Assembly: GCA_030068145.1 (NCBI GenBank)
Contig: JAPJBO010000104.1
Coordinates: 186,001-250,000, forward strand
Source: Diplonema papillatum
Lineage: Eukaryota > Euglenozoa > Diplonemea > Diplonemida > Diplonemidae
Direction of reading: 5' to 3'
DNA: 64,000 nucleotides
Made by a program: the position numbers and the translations under genes
In this document: piece by piece, positions 1-10,691 of the stretch
Numbering within the stretch: position 1 is the first letter of the stretch
Layout of the letters: each line of letters starts with the position of its first letter
The notes under the pieces: model-generated
Seen by the model: only the letters and a program-made list of their open reading frames with translations
The model's database searches: none
Told to the model about the DNA's origin: nothing

Positions 1-3000
1 CAGCTGCATCTCTCTCGCGTGCAGTTGCTCCAATATCTGGGCCTGATTGCGCGCAAGCTTCCGCTCGTAGGCCTGCGTACGCTCCTCTACCTTCGCGAGC
101 CGGGTTTCGTACGTCTTTCGCAGGTCGGATTCCGTGGCCATGTACTCTTTCTCCTGTGGTTGCATGTTGCCATCTAAACCAAACCGTGTCAGCTTTGCAA
201 GCTGCGGTTGACCGACAGGCTCTTGTGTGTATTGACTGACAGGCTGCGTTGTGCGTATTTCGACGGAGGCAAGAGGGGGAGAAGCAATACAACTACAAAG
301 TGGGTCTTTTTTGAGACGCTTACGCCCGCCACTACCCAGATTTACCTGTGATTCGTGTGGGCTACAGCACATTTATCTCCTTTGAGATTTTGCAACTGGC
401 AGCCTCCTCAAGTAGTTCCAACAAAGCAAGTGCTTTTCCAACAAACAAAAACGGGTTGAGCCCCTGCACTACAAATACCTTGTCCATGAGGGTGCGGGCA
501 GCGTCGATCTCCGACTTCTGCAATCGTGCCTGCAGCGCTTCGACGGTGGCCACGGCCTCGGCCAGGTGCAGCCGGGCGGTGGACGCGTCGCTGGCCAGGT
601 CCTCAGCCTTTCTTTTGGCTTTCTCGACCACTGTAGCGGTGACCGTCCTGCGCTCTGCGTCGAGCCGTGCACAATCCGCCTCGAGCCCTTGCACCTTTTG
701 CCGCAGGTGGACCACCTCGTGGTTCGCAGCGATGCGGCCGTTCACCGCGGCGTCCCCAGATGCGCCGGCTTTCTTGGCGTCTTCCTTCGCCGAGAAAATG
801 ACCTGCTCGAGCATCTGCACCTTCGTCTCGAGGTCCTTCGCCTCGTTGCGCGCGATTTTAGCCTCGAGGGCCTTGATGTAGTCGGCGCCCGCAGCGCAGG
901 TGCGGGTTTTGGCGGCGAGGTGCTGCTCCAGCTTCGAGGGCAGCGGCTTCGTTTTGTGGCTGGGCAGGGCGGCGGCCGTGCGGCTGCGGGTCGCGTGGTT
1001 CGATCGGTCGCTGGCGGTCGGGGTGCCGAAGGTGCAGCTGCCGGGGGGGTGCGGGTCCGGGTGGGTGGGCAGCTGCTTTTGGAGGTCCTGCAGCTCGGCG
1101 TCGCGGAAAGAGACGAGGAGCTTGAGCTCTTCGACCTCGTCCGCCAAGTGCTTGATGCGGTCTTCAGCCGTCCGCTCGCAGGAGTCTTCCTTTCTTTCGT
1201 CGCGTTGCTCTTCTCCGCGCACGCCCGCCGCCTCCAACGCCTGGCGCAACGCTTCGTTCGCTTCGACGTAGGCCCGGAGCCTCGCGCTTGCCTCTTCCAT
1301 CTGCTCTTCCGATTCGCGGAGCTTTCTGCGCAGGTCTGCTGCTTCGCTTTCCAAAGCCGACGCCGCATCGGTGTCGTCACGATCGGTACCCGCGAACAAC
1401 ACGTGGCCGGGCTTGCAGCGAGATGACGGTGCTCCGGCTTCCTTGCGCTCGGTGTCCATCTCAACGGGTCCGACCAGCCCCGTTGGTGGCGTGTTCACGT
1501 TGCCGCGACCCCCGAAGCGAACCATGGGTGACGTCGTCTCGCGGGATCCTGTGAGTGAATAGCTTATTTTCCCGAACGGACATCGACGGTAGGGGACGAG
1601 CCTTGCTGCATATCCTGGCCAGACCATGCCAACTGTCTATAAGAAAAGGAAGAGCCGAGGAGAGAGGGTACCTGGCGCGTTGCTGTAGAGCGGAGCAAGA
1701 TCGTCGGCGGCGTTGTGGTGGGGTCGGGTGGCGTGATGGGAGGGCTGCTGATCTGACGTCGCCGACGGCCCGTTTGTGTAGAAGAGCCGTTGGCGAGGGG
1801 ACGGTGCAGGGGACGTGAGACCTCTGCGCCGGTCGCCTGGACACGCGGGGCTGACCGTCAGGGAGACGGCTTGCTGCTGCTGCTTGTGTTGCTGCTGCTG
1901 CGCCGGGTGTGGCTGCTGGGGGTCCAAGCGGGAGGAGGAGAAGTAGCCGCCGCGGTTCTGCACCTCGCGCTGGTACAAGTTCAGGTCGACTTCTGCTTCG
2001 GTCAGCTTGCGGAGGACGGTGGCCGTGTCCGGCGACAATTCGGCGGCGCTGCAGCTGCGCCCCGCCTTCTTCCCGTCCGCTTCTCCATCCGGCGACAATT
2101 GAAACGCACCACCCTCTCCCTCCCTTCCAGACGCCCTCACCACCTTGTCCCCATCCTCACCGCACCCTCGCTCTCCACCCACCCCCCGACCACTCGCTTC
2201 GCGATCCGGCGACAATTCGTAGGCGTCCCTCGCCCTGTCGTTGCGGCCTCCGCCCGACGACGATTCGCGCTCGGCCCGCCGCTCCTGTGCGGATCCGTCG
2301 GGCGACAGCTCGTAGGCATCCCGCGGGTGCGGAGCATTGCTCCATCCTGCTCCGAACAGATTGGGCGACGGTTGGGCTCTGGTGCCGCGGTGGTCTGGTT
2401 CGATGGCGTCCGGTGCGCAGCCCTCGGCGAAGGCGCGGGCGGCCTGCTCGAGGAGCTGCTGCTGCTGCTCCTGGACGCGCTCGAGGACGCTTTTCTGGTG
2501 GGCGACCTCCTCCGCGATGTCCAGCTGCGCCTGCGTCACCGACTTGCCGCCCGCCGACGACCCGCGCGAGGAACCTCCTCCGGCGGCCGCCGCGTCAGCC
2601 CGGGTCGAGGCGCCGGCGGCCCGCCCGAAGTCCGGCTTCGACCCCGAAAACGGCGAATACGGCCACGCCTCCGCCGGGAACGAGTGCCGCCGGGCCGCGG
2701 CACCCTGCGGGCCGGCGGTGCCCAGGCACACGTCGGACGCAACCATGCCGCCGGTGCCCACCGACACGCCTGTCGACCCGGCGCGGCGCCTGCCTTCGAC
2801 CGGCGCTGCGATCGGCGACGACGCGGGATCTGCCCCAAACGCAGCCGAACCGGAAGCCCGTGCCCCTGGACACGACAAAGCCCTTCCCAGGCTGGTGTTC
2901 GGTTGCACCATCGGTGGATTCGACGCTGCTCGCGGCGGCGTTGGAGCGGCCGTCGCGGCGCCGCTGTCGGGGCCCCGCGGGGAGAGGGAGGGGGGCGCGT

Positions 3001-5394
3001 GCGACGCTTGCTTCATTCTGTTGTTGTGCTGCAGGACTTGCTGCTCGTGCAGAAACGCAATGGATTCGATCTTCAGCCGCGTCCGGCTCGCACTCGACGA
3101 AGCGGCTGATCCCGGGGAGTTGCCAATGTCCTTGCGCGCCTTGAAGTCAGCATCTCGGTCTCTTGATTCCTGCTTGCACTCCGTTTCCGTCGAACCGCGC
3201 CCATAACTGAGCACAGCACCATGCGAGGCGGCGGGGGAATCGCGCTCCTTGAGGGCATGGGGGTCTCGGTTTGGGTCTTGCACTTTGGCATCGTACAGTC
3301 CTGCGGTGGTATCACGCTCACGAGCATCACGCTTGAAGAGGGCGTCCCCCTCGGCTTGGTATGATAGGGCGTCGAGCTTTCGCCCGGTGAGTTCGTCGCC
3401 GGGAAGCAACGGAGCGCGGGTCAGGAAGCTGGCAAATGGCTTGGGGGCGGCTGCCTGCGCGAGGGGCTCGCGTGGGGTGACCGTGGCTGGGGCGGTGAGG
3501 TCGGGGTGCGTGGCGAGGCACTTGGACTGCGCGGTCGAGTCCCCGGCGTCTGAAAACAGCTGCCGCGCCATGGGCGGAGGCGGCGTCGACGTGTTGGGGC
3601 ACGCCTTCGGCTCCGGGCTGCTCCGCGACACCGTCGCCGCCCTCCCCCCTGCCGCGTCCGACACAGGCGTCGGCAGCACGGGGCTTTCTTTCCCGCCCCC
3701 TACGCGCGGGCTCAAAAACGACGCCTTCGCGGCCGCCTCGCCGAGCCCCCCCCTCTGCCCTGGTAGTGACCTGGCCGACATCGCGGTGCCGACGGTGTCC
3801 GGCCCCTCCACCCTGGGACTCAGAATCGGCGGCTTCGCGGCTGTTTCGGTTCCCGGTTGCGTGCCGATGCCGGGCCAGTGGGCTGGCGGCGCGGGCACCC
3901 TGTCGTCGGCCCTGGCCGCCGCCCCCGCCCCGGGGGTCGGCGGGCTTAGAATGGGCTGCTTCGCCGGCGGGTCTGCCGCCGGCGGTGCCGCTTGGCTGTG
4001 GTGCTCCGGCCTCGCCGCCAGCAACGCGGCGTGCAGCCGGGTCTCCCCCGCGTCGGACAACCTGTCGACCCGAGGCACCACCCCTCCCGCGGAAGAACCG
4101 AGCAGCGAACCCGCCGCTGGAGCACTGCTTTCGCCGGCCGAGCCGGAGCCCACGCGAGTGTGCGGTGAGAGTTCGGCGACCGCTGCGAGGAGCGCGGGGG
4201 CCATCCTCGTTCGGAACGTCGACGGCGGCCTTCCGCAGGAGAACTGCAGGGTGATGAGGGTCGGGTCGGCGGCGGGGTATTCCACGTGGGAGAGCGTGTC
4301 CAGCGAGGCTCTGTACTCCACCTTGCCGACTTTGTCTGTCAGGTATATGGCAGCGTCGGAGAGGATGAGGACCTTTGAGGAAGGTGGTGCCCCGGTGGTG
4401 ACCTCCTGCACGCGGTCTGTCAGCTCGACCGTCTGGTCGCCGTACTGCGCGAGCTTGCTCTTGACCGACGCGTTCTTCGCCAGGTGCAACGTATCATTCT
4501 CCGTGAACGGCAGCGGCGCCGTGGCGGGCTTCTTTTGTGCTGTGGGGTGGGGAATGGTTCATATTCGCATGCAACACACGTGGACATCCACAATTTATCC
4601 GGTACCGGGGTAACGGTGAGCGTTTTGGTCGATCTTCGGGGTTACCCAGAGAACTGAGCGATCGTCGCTGTTGATACCACCTTCCAAGATACTTACCCCG
4701 ATGCCAGTTGTGTTCCAACAACTGGCACTTGGCCTGCTCACTTGCCGTCACCAGGGTCAATAGTTTTCCCGCTGCAGCGATACGCGTAAGTTTCGCGCTG
4801 GACACTCTCAGGCAACGACACGGCGTGGCCGTTGCTTCCTTGAAGAGAGCCCCAAAAAATAGGTTCACCTGACAACTTTTAACTACGAGTTTTCCCCCAA
4901 GGCAAGAGAGGGAGTCTGGGCACACCATCGTCAACTCCGTTCGCAGCCGGTAAGCATAAGTAGGTCATGAAGTCCTCTTCCAAGGAAACAAGCGGGAGGA
5001 CCCGCCGACGGCCTTCTGCGGCCACGGACCGCTTGCGCGCGGCAGCGGCGGTGAACGCTTTGCAGATATGCGCAGTGAGTAGCTCGCGACGGGCCGGGTC
5101 CGTGACTGTGATGATGAGGTCGTTCCCTCGGCCTTTACGCTTGAAGCCGAGGGACGGTGTCGTTGTGCTTTCGAAGACGCAGTCGAGGTCGTCGATGCAG
5201 ACCAGCTCGAAGCAAACAGTGTGGCTGGCGCAGTCCATTACCCTAAGGAACCGGTCCGACACCGCAGTCCACACCAGCTGCCCGCGCTGCGAGGCGTCGC
5301 ACGCGTACTGCAGCGAGTCTCCCTCCAGAAACCGCGTGTCGTCATCCGCCTTCGCCTCCTCCGCTGCTGCCAGCAGCCTCTTGATCCGCTTCAT
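1..5394 (-). CDS. Multi-exon gene: doubled PH/TH1-like modules, disordered SP-motif region, coiled coil (3' end outside window)
   Basis: I rebuild four exons at 5394-4926, 4539-1672, 1548-479 and 153-<1. The introns (386, 123 and 325 nt) are all GT-AG and their phases match at every junction (1, 1, 0). This joins three open stretches into about 1520 codons. The start is the ATG at 5394 (MKRIKRLL). Exon 1, and the start of exon 2 (around YGDQTVEL to AVAEL), each look like a beta-rich PH-fold module resembling the myosin TH1 tail, a lipid-binding domain; this is my pattern reading, not a search. Exon 2 then becomes Pro/Ser/Ala-rich, with repeated LSPR and ELSPD motifs that suit proline-directed kinases. 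Exon 3 and the partial exon 4 are heptad-rich coiled coil. Intron 3 carries a dispersed R1 repeat. The most likely role is a membrane-associated scaffold. The first intron's donor (GTGTGC) is the least certain boundary. Confidence 0.65.
253..455 (+). repeat. R1 SINE-like repeat, copy inside intron 3 of the flanking gene
   Basis: This copy carries the family core (ACGCTTACGCCCGCCAC, then CTGTGATTCGTGTGGGC, then TTGCAACTGGCAGCC) and ends in an A-rich tail (ACAAACAAAAACGGG). It lies antisense to the host gene and wholly inside the intron at 154-478. Read through without splicing, it would add a false C-terminal tail of about 40 residues to the exon upstream. Confidence 0.8.
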
Positions 5395-6424
5395 CTTTCT
5401 TTCTACTTTCTCTTCGCTCTTTTCCCTTTTCTCCCCGAACGAAGGGCGGACGCCCCGCGGCCCTGACTTTTACATGGTGTGATCCCGAAGACGAAGCGAA
5501 AGTATTCTCAGTGGAGAACTCCTTCCATGAGACTGCTCCTCAGGCCAGAAAATTCTATCCCCCGGCTTGTCCCCTGCTCTTTACTGCTTCAGCCGAAGCA
5601 ACCCCATGGGCGCTTGATTGGCGCCGATCCCGGACGCTTTCCACTGCTGTCTCCAACTTTTGAGTGAAATCGCACCCTCAGCGCGTAGCCCCGTTAAGGG
5701 ATCAGCTTTTCGCGGTGAAGTCTTCCCGGCGGCAGTCCACGATGCGTCTGTGTGCGAAAGTCCTGACGTCCTCCGTAGTCTTAGTGTACATAACCAATCA
5801 TCCTTCGGAGCTCAGTCCGCTCTGGCGGTCAGCTAGAGTGCAATATCCCAAAAGACAGTCGGGGATACAGTCGAGAAAGTCCAGGACTCCTTCGGCGACG
5901 ATTCCCGGCCCGCGTAAGCGACGCCTACGCGACCCACTGCCTGAGTTTGTCCGAGAAGATAAAGGAATCCTTGGGGATAAAACGGAAGTAGCGTCGGGCG
6001 CTCTCCCCAGTAGCTAGAACGACTTTGCTTCATTTTATTCTTCCTTTTCTCCGCCCCTTCATACGGGGGCAGCAGCCAGTTGATATCAGGCAGCAGTCGG
6101 TTGTGAAACTCACACGCGAGTGGCGCCACCTCCCCTAGCAAACTCTCGGATCAACCGCGTCTGATGCAGCTGTTTATGGGAGCACCTACGTACTCATGGG
6201 TGGCGCGCGCCTTTTTGCAAAGGTTGCCGCTGCGGCTGTGTCAAGTTAAGTGGCAAGATGTGGGGCCCTGTGATGGCTGACAGAAAGCGGCTTGTGGTCC
6301 TGCTCAACCCCCTCACAGGGCACAACCCTTTCGCGAGATTGCCGAGATTGGACAGTCGGGTTGCCGTCCCCCACGAAAGTAGCAGTTTGTGCCGTTCTAG
6401 TTCGGGAGCAAGTTTGAAACAAGA

Positions 6425-6565
6425 ACGGAGCAATCTTTACAAACATATGAGAGAAAAGGCGCCTGGGCGCCGCCGAGCGCATGCAGCAGCAGTGACGCGG
6501 CGGCAGTATCTGCACTTCAGGATGGGCCGCCGTAATCGGCCAGCGTGACGGGTGCAGGGCGCAGT
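6425..6565 (+). repeat. R4 dispersed repeat, copy 1 (minus strand reads a CxxC peptide)
   Basis: Shared with 51520-51690: both contain GAACGGAGCAATCTTTACAA, then a GCAGCAGTGACGCG-type block, then TGCACTTCAGGATGGG. Both copies lie in the same orientation. Read on the minus strand, both give ILKC[KR]YCRRVTAA followed by KDCSVL. This suggests either a worn coding exon of a mobile element or a duplicated gene fragment. No flanking protein is intact. Confidence 0.6.
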
Positions 6566-7354
6566 GGTCAGTGCCAGCATACGAGTACTTTGAGAGCTGA
6601 AAAAAGGTAGCGAGACCTGCCACCTACATATCGGGTGGAGTAGAAAGGGAAGGATTGCGCCGGTTGGTTGTTTGAGCACCATTTCTGAAGTGCCAAACTT
6701 GCGACGCCGGCGAGTCGCAGCTCGTTAACTCGAAGAAATGGTTTCTCTGTTCGCTTACCACGTTCACGAAGCGGGGGGTCGGATAATTCTAGTTTTGTCC
6801 GAGCTCCCTGTTACGTAGCTTGCAGCGCCAGAAACGTTCAAGAGGCCTTGTTAAACTATCATGCAGTAGTTGCTTACTTTCAGAGGGAATCAACAGCGTG
6901 CAATCCGAGGACTATCCCATGCATTTACTCTATCGTGCGCTCCGTCACCCCGGCCAGAAAAATAGTGAGACGGCCTGAAGCGGTGAGGCGACAGGTCTGG
7001 TGGCTAGGATAGCGGGGGCTGTTGCGTGCTTTCTTGGATGAAAAGCTTTGGAACTGCCGTGTTCGCAGAAAAGCTGCCTTCTGGGCCTAATCGTACAGCA
7101 ATGTTAACACCATTGCTATTGCGTTTACGGAGAATTCAACCCGTGGCATTAAAACCACGGTGTACTTAAAAGAACTCGAGTGAAAACACAGCAACTGGTG
7201 CAAGTACATCACGGTCTACCAGGCCTCTGGAGCCGCATAGAACTGCGTGGAGCACGGTGCGAATGAGTTCAAGCGCCGAAAAAATAACTCGGTAAGTGCG
7301 AAGTGCCGAATGCAGCTCAATGTCACAGATTCTCTGCACTCTGATCTTGGAACG

Positions 7355-7690
7355 TCACCGTACACGGTTGGCTTCAAACGCTTCAAGAGCGCCGATTTGT
7401 TCTTTCATTGCGTCCGCCTGTTCGGACCAACTATATGTGGTAGGAAATCTTGTTCCGGGACGGTACCAGCCAGGCTCACGAAAGAAGTCTGCTAGAAACT
7501 GAGACCGTGGATTGTCAATGTCCACCAGCCGGAGCTTTCCTTTCTCGTATGCGCGAGTGTTGAAACATAAAGCTCTCCTCCTTGTTGCGTGTTCGGTATT
7601 TTCCGCCTCCTCGTCGTTGCAGATATAATCTTCGAAGATCCAAGGATCTTGTACGACCAAAGAAATCGCGACGGATTGGTTTTGCTTCAA
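7355..7690 (-). CDS. Possible orphan exon or mobile-element fragment
   Basis: An open stretch of about 111 codons has balanced, protein-like composition, including FEDYICNDEEAE and FFREPGWYRPGTRF. It has no ATG at its start. It follows an AG-type acceptor (ACATCAG) just upstream, and possible GTGTAC and GTACGG donors lie near its end. This would fit an internal exon, but I could not find partner exons. I do not recognise the sequence, and chance openness is possible at this length. Confidence 0.25.
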   Translation of the reverse strand: MKQNQSVAISLVVQDPWIFEDYICNDEEAENTEHATRRRALCFNTRAYEKGKLRLVDIDNPRSQFLADFFREPGWYRPGTRFPTTYSWSEQADAMKEQIGALEAFEANRVR

Positions 7691-8634
7691 TCCTGATGTG
7701 CTAGCGATCTTCAGATGAGCACTGTGTTGGGCCGGCTGAGTCCTGGGAAGTTCCTACCGTAACTGGGGATGTTGATTGAGGTCTGATGGCTTGAAACGTA
7801 CTTCTGAGATATGGATTGCGATCCCCAGGCAATTGGGGGCACGGTGATTGGGGCATGATTAGAAGCGATTTCCCGCTGCATGGATGCAAAGGAAACCACA
7901 TGAGGTTGGTCGCGCGCAATGATACAAAAGTGGGGAGTTGCCCGGAAACGCGTGGGCTCGTTCTGTTCTCTCGTTCTAAGCTGCAGGTTAGGGCTTCCCT
8001 CTGCCACGGAACAAACTGCGGAAACCTCGTCGAACAGGGCCGCAGCACTCAAAAACTCTTCGTTGCCTACGAAGGCGCATGCCATCTGGAGGGCAACCTC
8101 TTGTCGGCATCTTATTTGCCAAGCCCCATTTCCGTAGGGAGGCGGAAGTGTTCATCGAACAATTTCTAACGTAGGGGGGTGCAGCTGGTTGTTATACTGG
8201 GTGTCGGACTTTGGTTGTCTACGTCTACGTCTTTCAAGACTTCGCACGTGGACAAAGAACACGACGAGAATGCAGCTCACGAAACGGCACTTACAGTTAC
8301 GTAAGTTACTAGACACAAGAAAGAAAATGGGGGACCGGCGTAGAACCGGACCGATGGTCATGCAGAAAAGGCCCTTTGAAACGATCTTTGCTTCCGGTAG
8401 AACTACGGGTATCCCTTTCCAAGCTCGAATCCCATAGCCAATGGTAGCAAACCGCCGTGCAGCGTGTTCTCATGGTGGGGCGTAATCTGTGCAGGCTTCA
8501 AGAACCTACTCAGCCCCGGCGTAAACACCAACCGAACAAGCTCATTGCTGTCGCGTCCCTGACACATGCTAAGCAGCGGAATGTGTGCTGCCATGTCAGT
8601 CTGCCTCAGTCCCTCCCTTCACATCCCCGCTCAA

Positions 8635-9417
8635 TCAGCAAGGTTCGGTGCCGGCCTTGATGTTGGCGAAGCTTCGGTCTTCCTTTTCGCCGTAAGGCTG
8701 GGACTGCTCGGGCGCTCGCAGGCCGTTGTTTTGCCTGGTTTCGGCGGACGCGGGCGGCTTTGCCTTCGGCGCCCAGACATCTGCGTCTCTCCGCGCGAAT
8801 TCGCCGAAGAAGGTGAAAAAGGCCAACGTGACGGAGCAAGCAAAAGCTGCGAGGAAGAGGAAGAAGCCCAAGCGGGGAGCCGGCGGGCTGTGGTTGTAGT
8901 CGGCGGCCGCGTGGGCCACGAACGTGACGAGGATGATGCAGCACGCGAGGAGCTGGGCGGCCGCACTGGTTTTGCACAAGGTGCAAGGCGGCGGGACGTA
9001 ATAAGAACGGTCCGACGCCCGGGCAGACGAGGCGCAGAGCCGGTTGGCGCCAACGAGCGGGGCCAGGATAGCGGCAACGATGCTGAAGACCTTGCACGCG
9101 TTGATGGGGGGGCTGCCGTCGGAGCCGGACCAGAGGCCGTGGTCGCGGGTTATGGGACGGATGCCCCTGCTTTCGGTCGATTCGCACTGCACCCGCCTCG
9201 CCGCACATTCCCGCCACTCGATGCACGCCTCTTCTGACAACCCGTAGTCCACCTGGCACTGCGGTACGCCTGGAAAGTCGTCAGCCAGCGCCTCGAACCA
9301 GTGCCCGTGCAACATGCTCGCCACCAACACCAGCAGCTCCACCGCGGCCACAGCTGCTGAGATCCTAGCCACGGCAAACTGTTCCAGACATGCGATAGGC
9401 GCCTTCTTTTGTGGCAT
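8635..9417 (-). CDS. Tetraspan membrane protein, amastin/claudin-like layout
   Basis: A 260-residue protein from the ATG at 9417. Four hydrophobic segments are visible, near residues 17-36, 105-126, 151-173 and 183-205. A long first loop carries five cysteines (C54, C65, C71, C78, C108) and a GLWSG motif just before the second helix. A short second loop has a CTLC pair. The tail of about 50 residues is polar and probably cytoplasmic. This order (helix, long Cys loop, three helices) is shared by claudin/PMP22 proteins and by trypanosomatid amastins, whose loop signature includes a WG...C element. The match to the amastin signature is only partial, so family membership is inferred. A poly-C run lies immediately upstream of the start on the plus strand. 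Confidence 0.6.
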   Translation of the reverse strand: MPQKKAPIACLEQFAVARISAAVAAVELLVLVASMLHGHWFEALADDFPGVPQCQVDYGLSEEACIEWRECAARRVQCESTESRGIRPITRDHGLWSGSDGSPPINACKVFSIVAAILAPLVGANRLCASSARASDRSYYVPPPCTLCKTSAAAQLLACCIILVTFVAHAAADYNHSPPAPRLGFFLFLAAFACSVTLAFFTFFGEFARRDADVWAPKAKPPASAETRQNNGLRAPEQSQPYGEKEDRSFANIKAGTEPC

Positions 9418-10123
9418 TGACCACCACCCCCCCCCCCCCGAAAATCCCCCTTATCTACCTAAATTCGAAAGGTGTGAGCTACTGTATGCGTCAACGTAAC
9501 CCTTGACCTGAATGGTACTACGAACTACCAGCTATTCCTGCGTTGCTGCGGCCTCTCGGTACCACTTCTCCATCCTTCGTCCAGCCCATTTGGACAGCAG
9601 AGCACGTCACCACAAGCCAGCAATCGCTCCTGCACCATCCCTGCTCATCCTCGTTCTCGTGTGATCCGTATATCGAACGTAAAAAGCCAAACAGTGATTC
9701 CCGTGTATTGGCCACGAAGGTACGGGACGCCTCAGAAGAGCCCGCAAAGAGAGGCAGGGAAAGCTGGGCAAGCGAGGCGAAGCTGGCACGGGCTATTCGG
9801 ATGATACTGACTTCACAACAAGAAGTGCCAGGCGAATTTTCACGCGTTGCCCGAAGAAGCCTGGCCAGCTCCCGCATTGAACCCCAGAACGCGACAGAAC
9901 AAAAACCGCATTTCTCCTTTCGGGAGCAGGAGCGGCTCATGCCAACCTGCGCAACTGGCAAGATAGAGGACAACGTCTGATCGCGGCATGGACGCTTGGT
10001 CTCAGTAAGACCCCAGGTAACGCAACAACTGCACGAAAAGATCTCGTGACTGCGCGTATCCATCTAGGGACGAACACTGTTGAACGTCTGCGTACAACGC
10101 CGAGCGATATGTAGACCTGCAGA
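9418..10123. other. Intergenic spacer, nothing recognised
   Basis: Apart from a run of about 13 C at 9427-9439, I see no gene, RNA or clear repeat here. Confidence 0.5.
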
Positions 10124-10250
10124 CAGATCAAATTGCGGGAGACAGCCAGGAACGAAGGCGCAGATTTAGGGACACGGCACCCACGCGTACACACGATCAA
10201 ATCGCGGGAGGCAGCCAAGAAGGTGCGACAGCCAGGGCGCAGATCTCGGG
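10124..10250 (+). repeat. Short direct duplication across a gene 3' end
   Basis: A block reading GATCAAAT[TC]GCGGGAG[AG]CAGCCA and continuing to GGCGCAGAT occurs near 10124-10166 and again at 10194-10235. The second copy overlaps the last codons of the L7Ae-like gene, so the first is a duplicated 3' end lying downstream of the stop. Confidence 0.55.
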
Positions 10251-10691
10251 CGGCGCTTGTGGGAAGCCGAGAACAGTAACCGGGGGCGCCTCACCTTCCA
10301 CGCCAGCGATTTGCGACAGCAGCGCAGTAACATCGCCCGGGCAGACGCACTTAACTCCAGCAACGGCGCAAAGGGACTCAACGTGACCCAATGGCGTGAG
10401 TCCACTGGTAGACAGGACAACGAACTTCAGCTCGCACTGATCGCTGGTCATAGCACACATGACACTTTCGAAGCCAGCTTGCATGCCGGCAGGGGTGGTG
10501 CCTGCCGTTGTTTCCTTCAGCCTGCCGCGGAGCCACCGCAGCAGCTCGCCGCGCTGCTGGGTTCCCATCGCGTTTGGTTGCACGGCCCGCAGTGCGGCGG
10601 CCGCCAGCGGGTGCTGGCTTGGAGGGCCCAGCGACTTCTTCTTGCGCCTGCCGACCGCCTTGCGCAGGATCTGCTTCTTTTTCTTGGGCAT
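10197..10691 (-). CDS. L7Ae/Rpp38-like RNA-binding protein
   Basis: A 164-residue protein from the ATG at 10691. The first 20 residues are strongly basic (KKKKQ, RRKKK), as expected for RNA binding or nuclear/nucleolar targeting. Residues 66-145 read as an L7Ae/L30e-type alpha-beta-alpha domain: a helix with GFESVM, the strand KFVVLST, SGLTP in place of the usual D-x-x-P, HVESLCAVAGVKCV and a VTALLS helix. Family members bind kink-turns in box C/D RNA, ribosomes, or RNase P/MRP (Rpp38/Pop3). The long basic N-terminus and loose domain make Rpp38-like my first choice. A short low-complexity tail ends in a duplicated segment. The subfamily cannot be settled by eye. Confidence 0.5.
   Translation of the reverse strand: MPKKKKQILRKAVGRRKKKSLGPPSQHPLAAAALRAVQPNAMGTQQRGELLRWLRGRLKETTAGTTPAGMQAGFESVMCAMTSDQCELKFVVLSTSGLTPLGHVESLCAVAGVKCVCPGDVTALLSQIAGVEGEAPPVTVLGFPQAPPEICALAVAPSWLPPAI

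Larger units (their letters stand above)
5395..8634. other. Intergenic spacer
   Basis: This is lower-GC DNA between two minus-strand genes. It holds one R4 repeat copy (6425-6565) and one possible isolated exon (7355-7690), both listed separately. I see no RNA gene or convincing longer coding region in the rest. Confidence 0.5.

Noticed and set aside
362-478. C-terminal tail (FVVQGLNPFLFVGKALALLELL...) of the unspliced frame
   Set aside because: It is encoded by an antisense R1 repeat inside an intron. A GTATTT donor at 478 and a CAG acceptor at 154 remove it and keep the frame.
1790-3109. Long plus-strand open frames opposite the large gene (others at 566-1426, 26709-27982, 53037-53921 and 55443-57167)
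   Set aside because: They are shadows of GC-rich minus-strand coding sequence. Their composition is Arg/Ala/Pro-heavy without motifs, whereas the minus-strand readings give domains and coherent splice phases.
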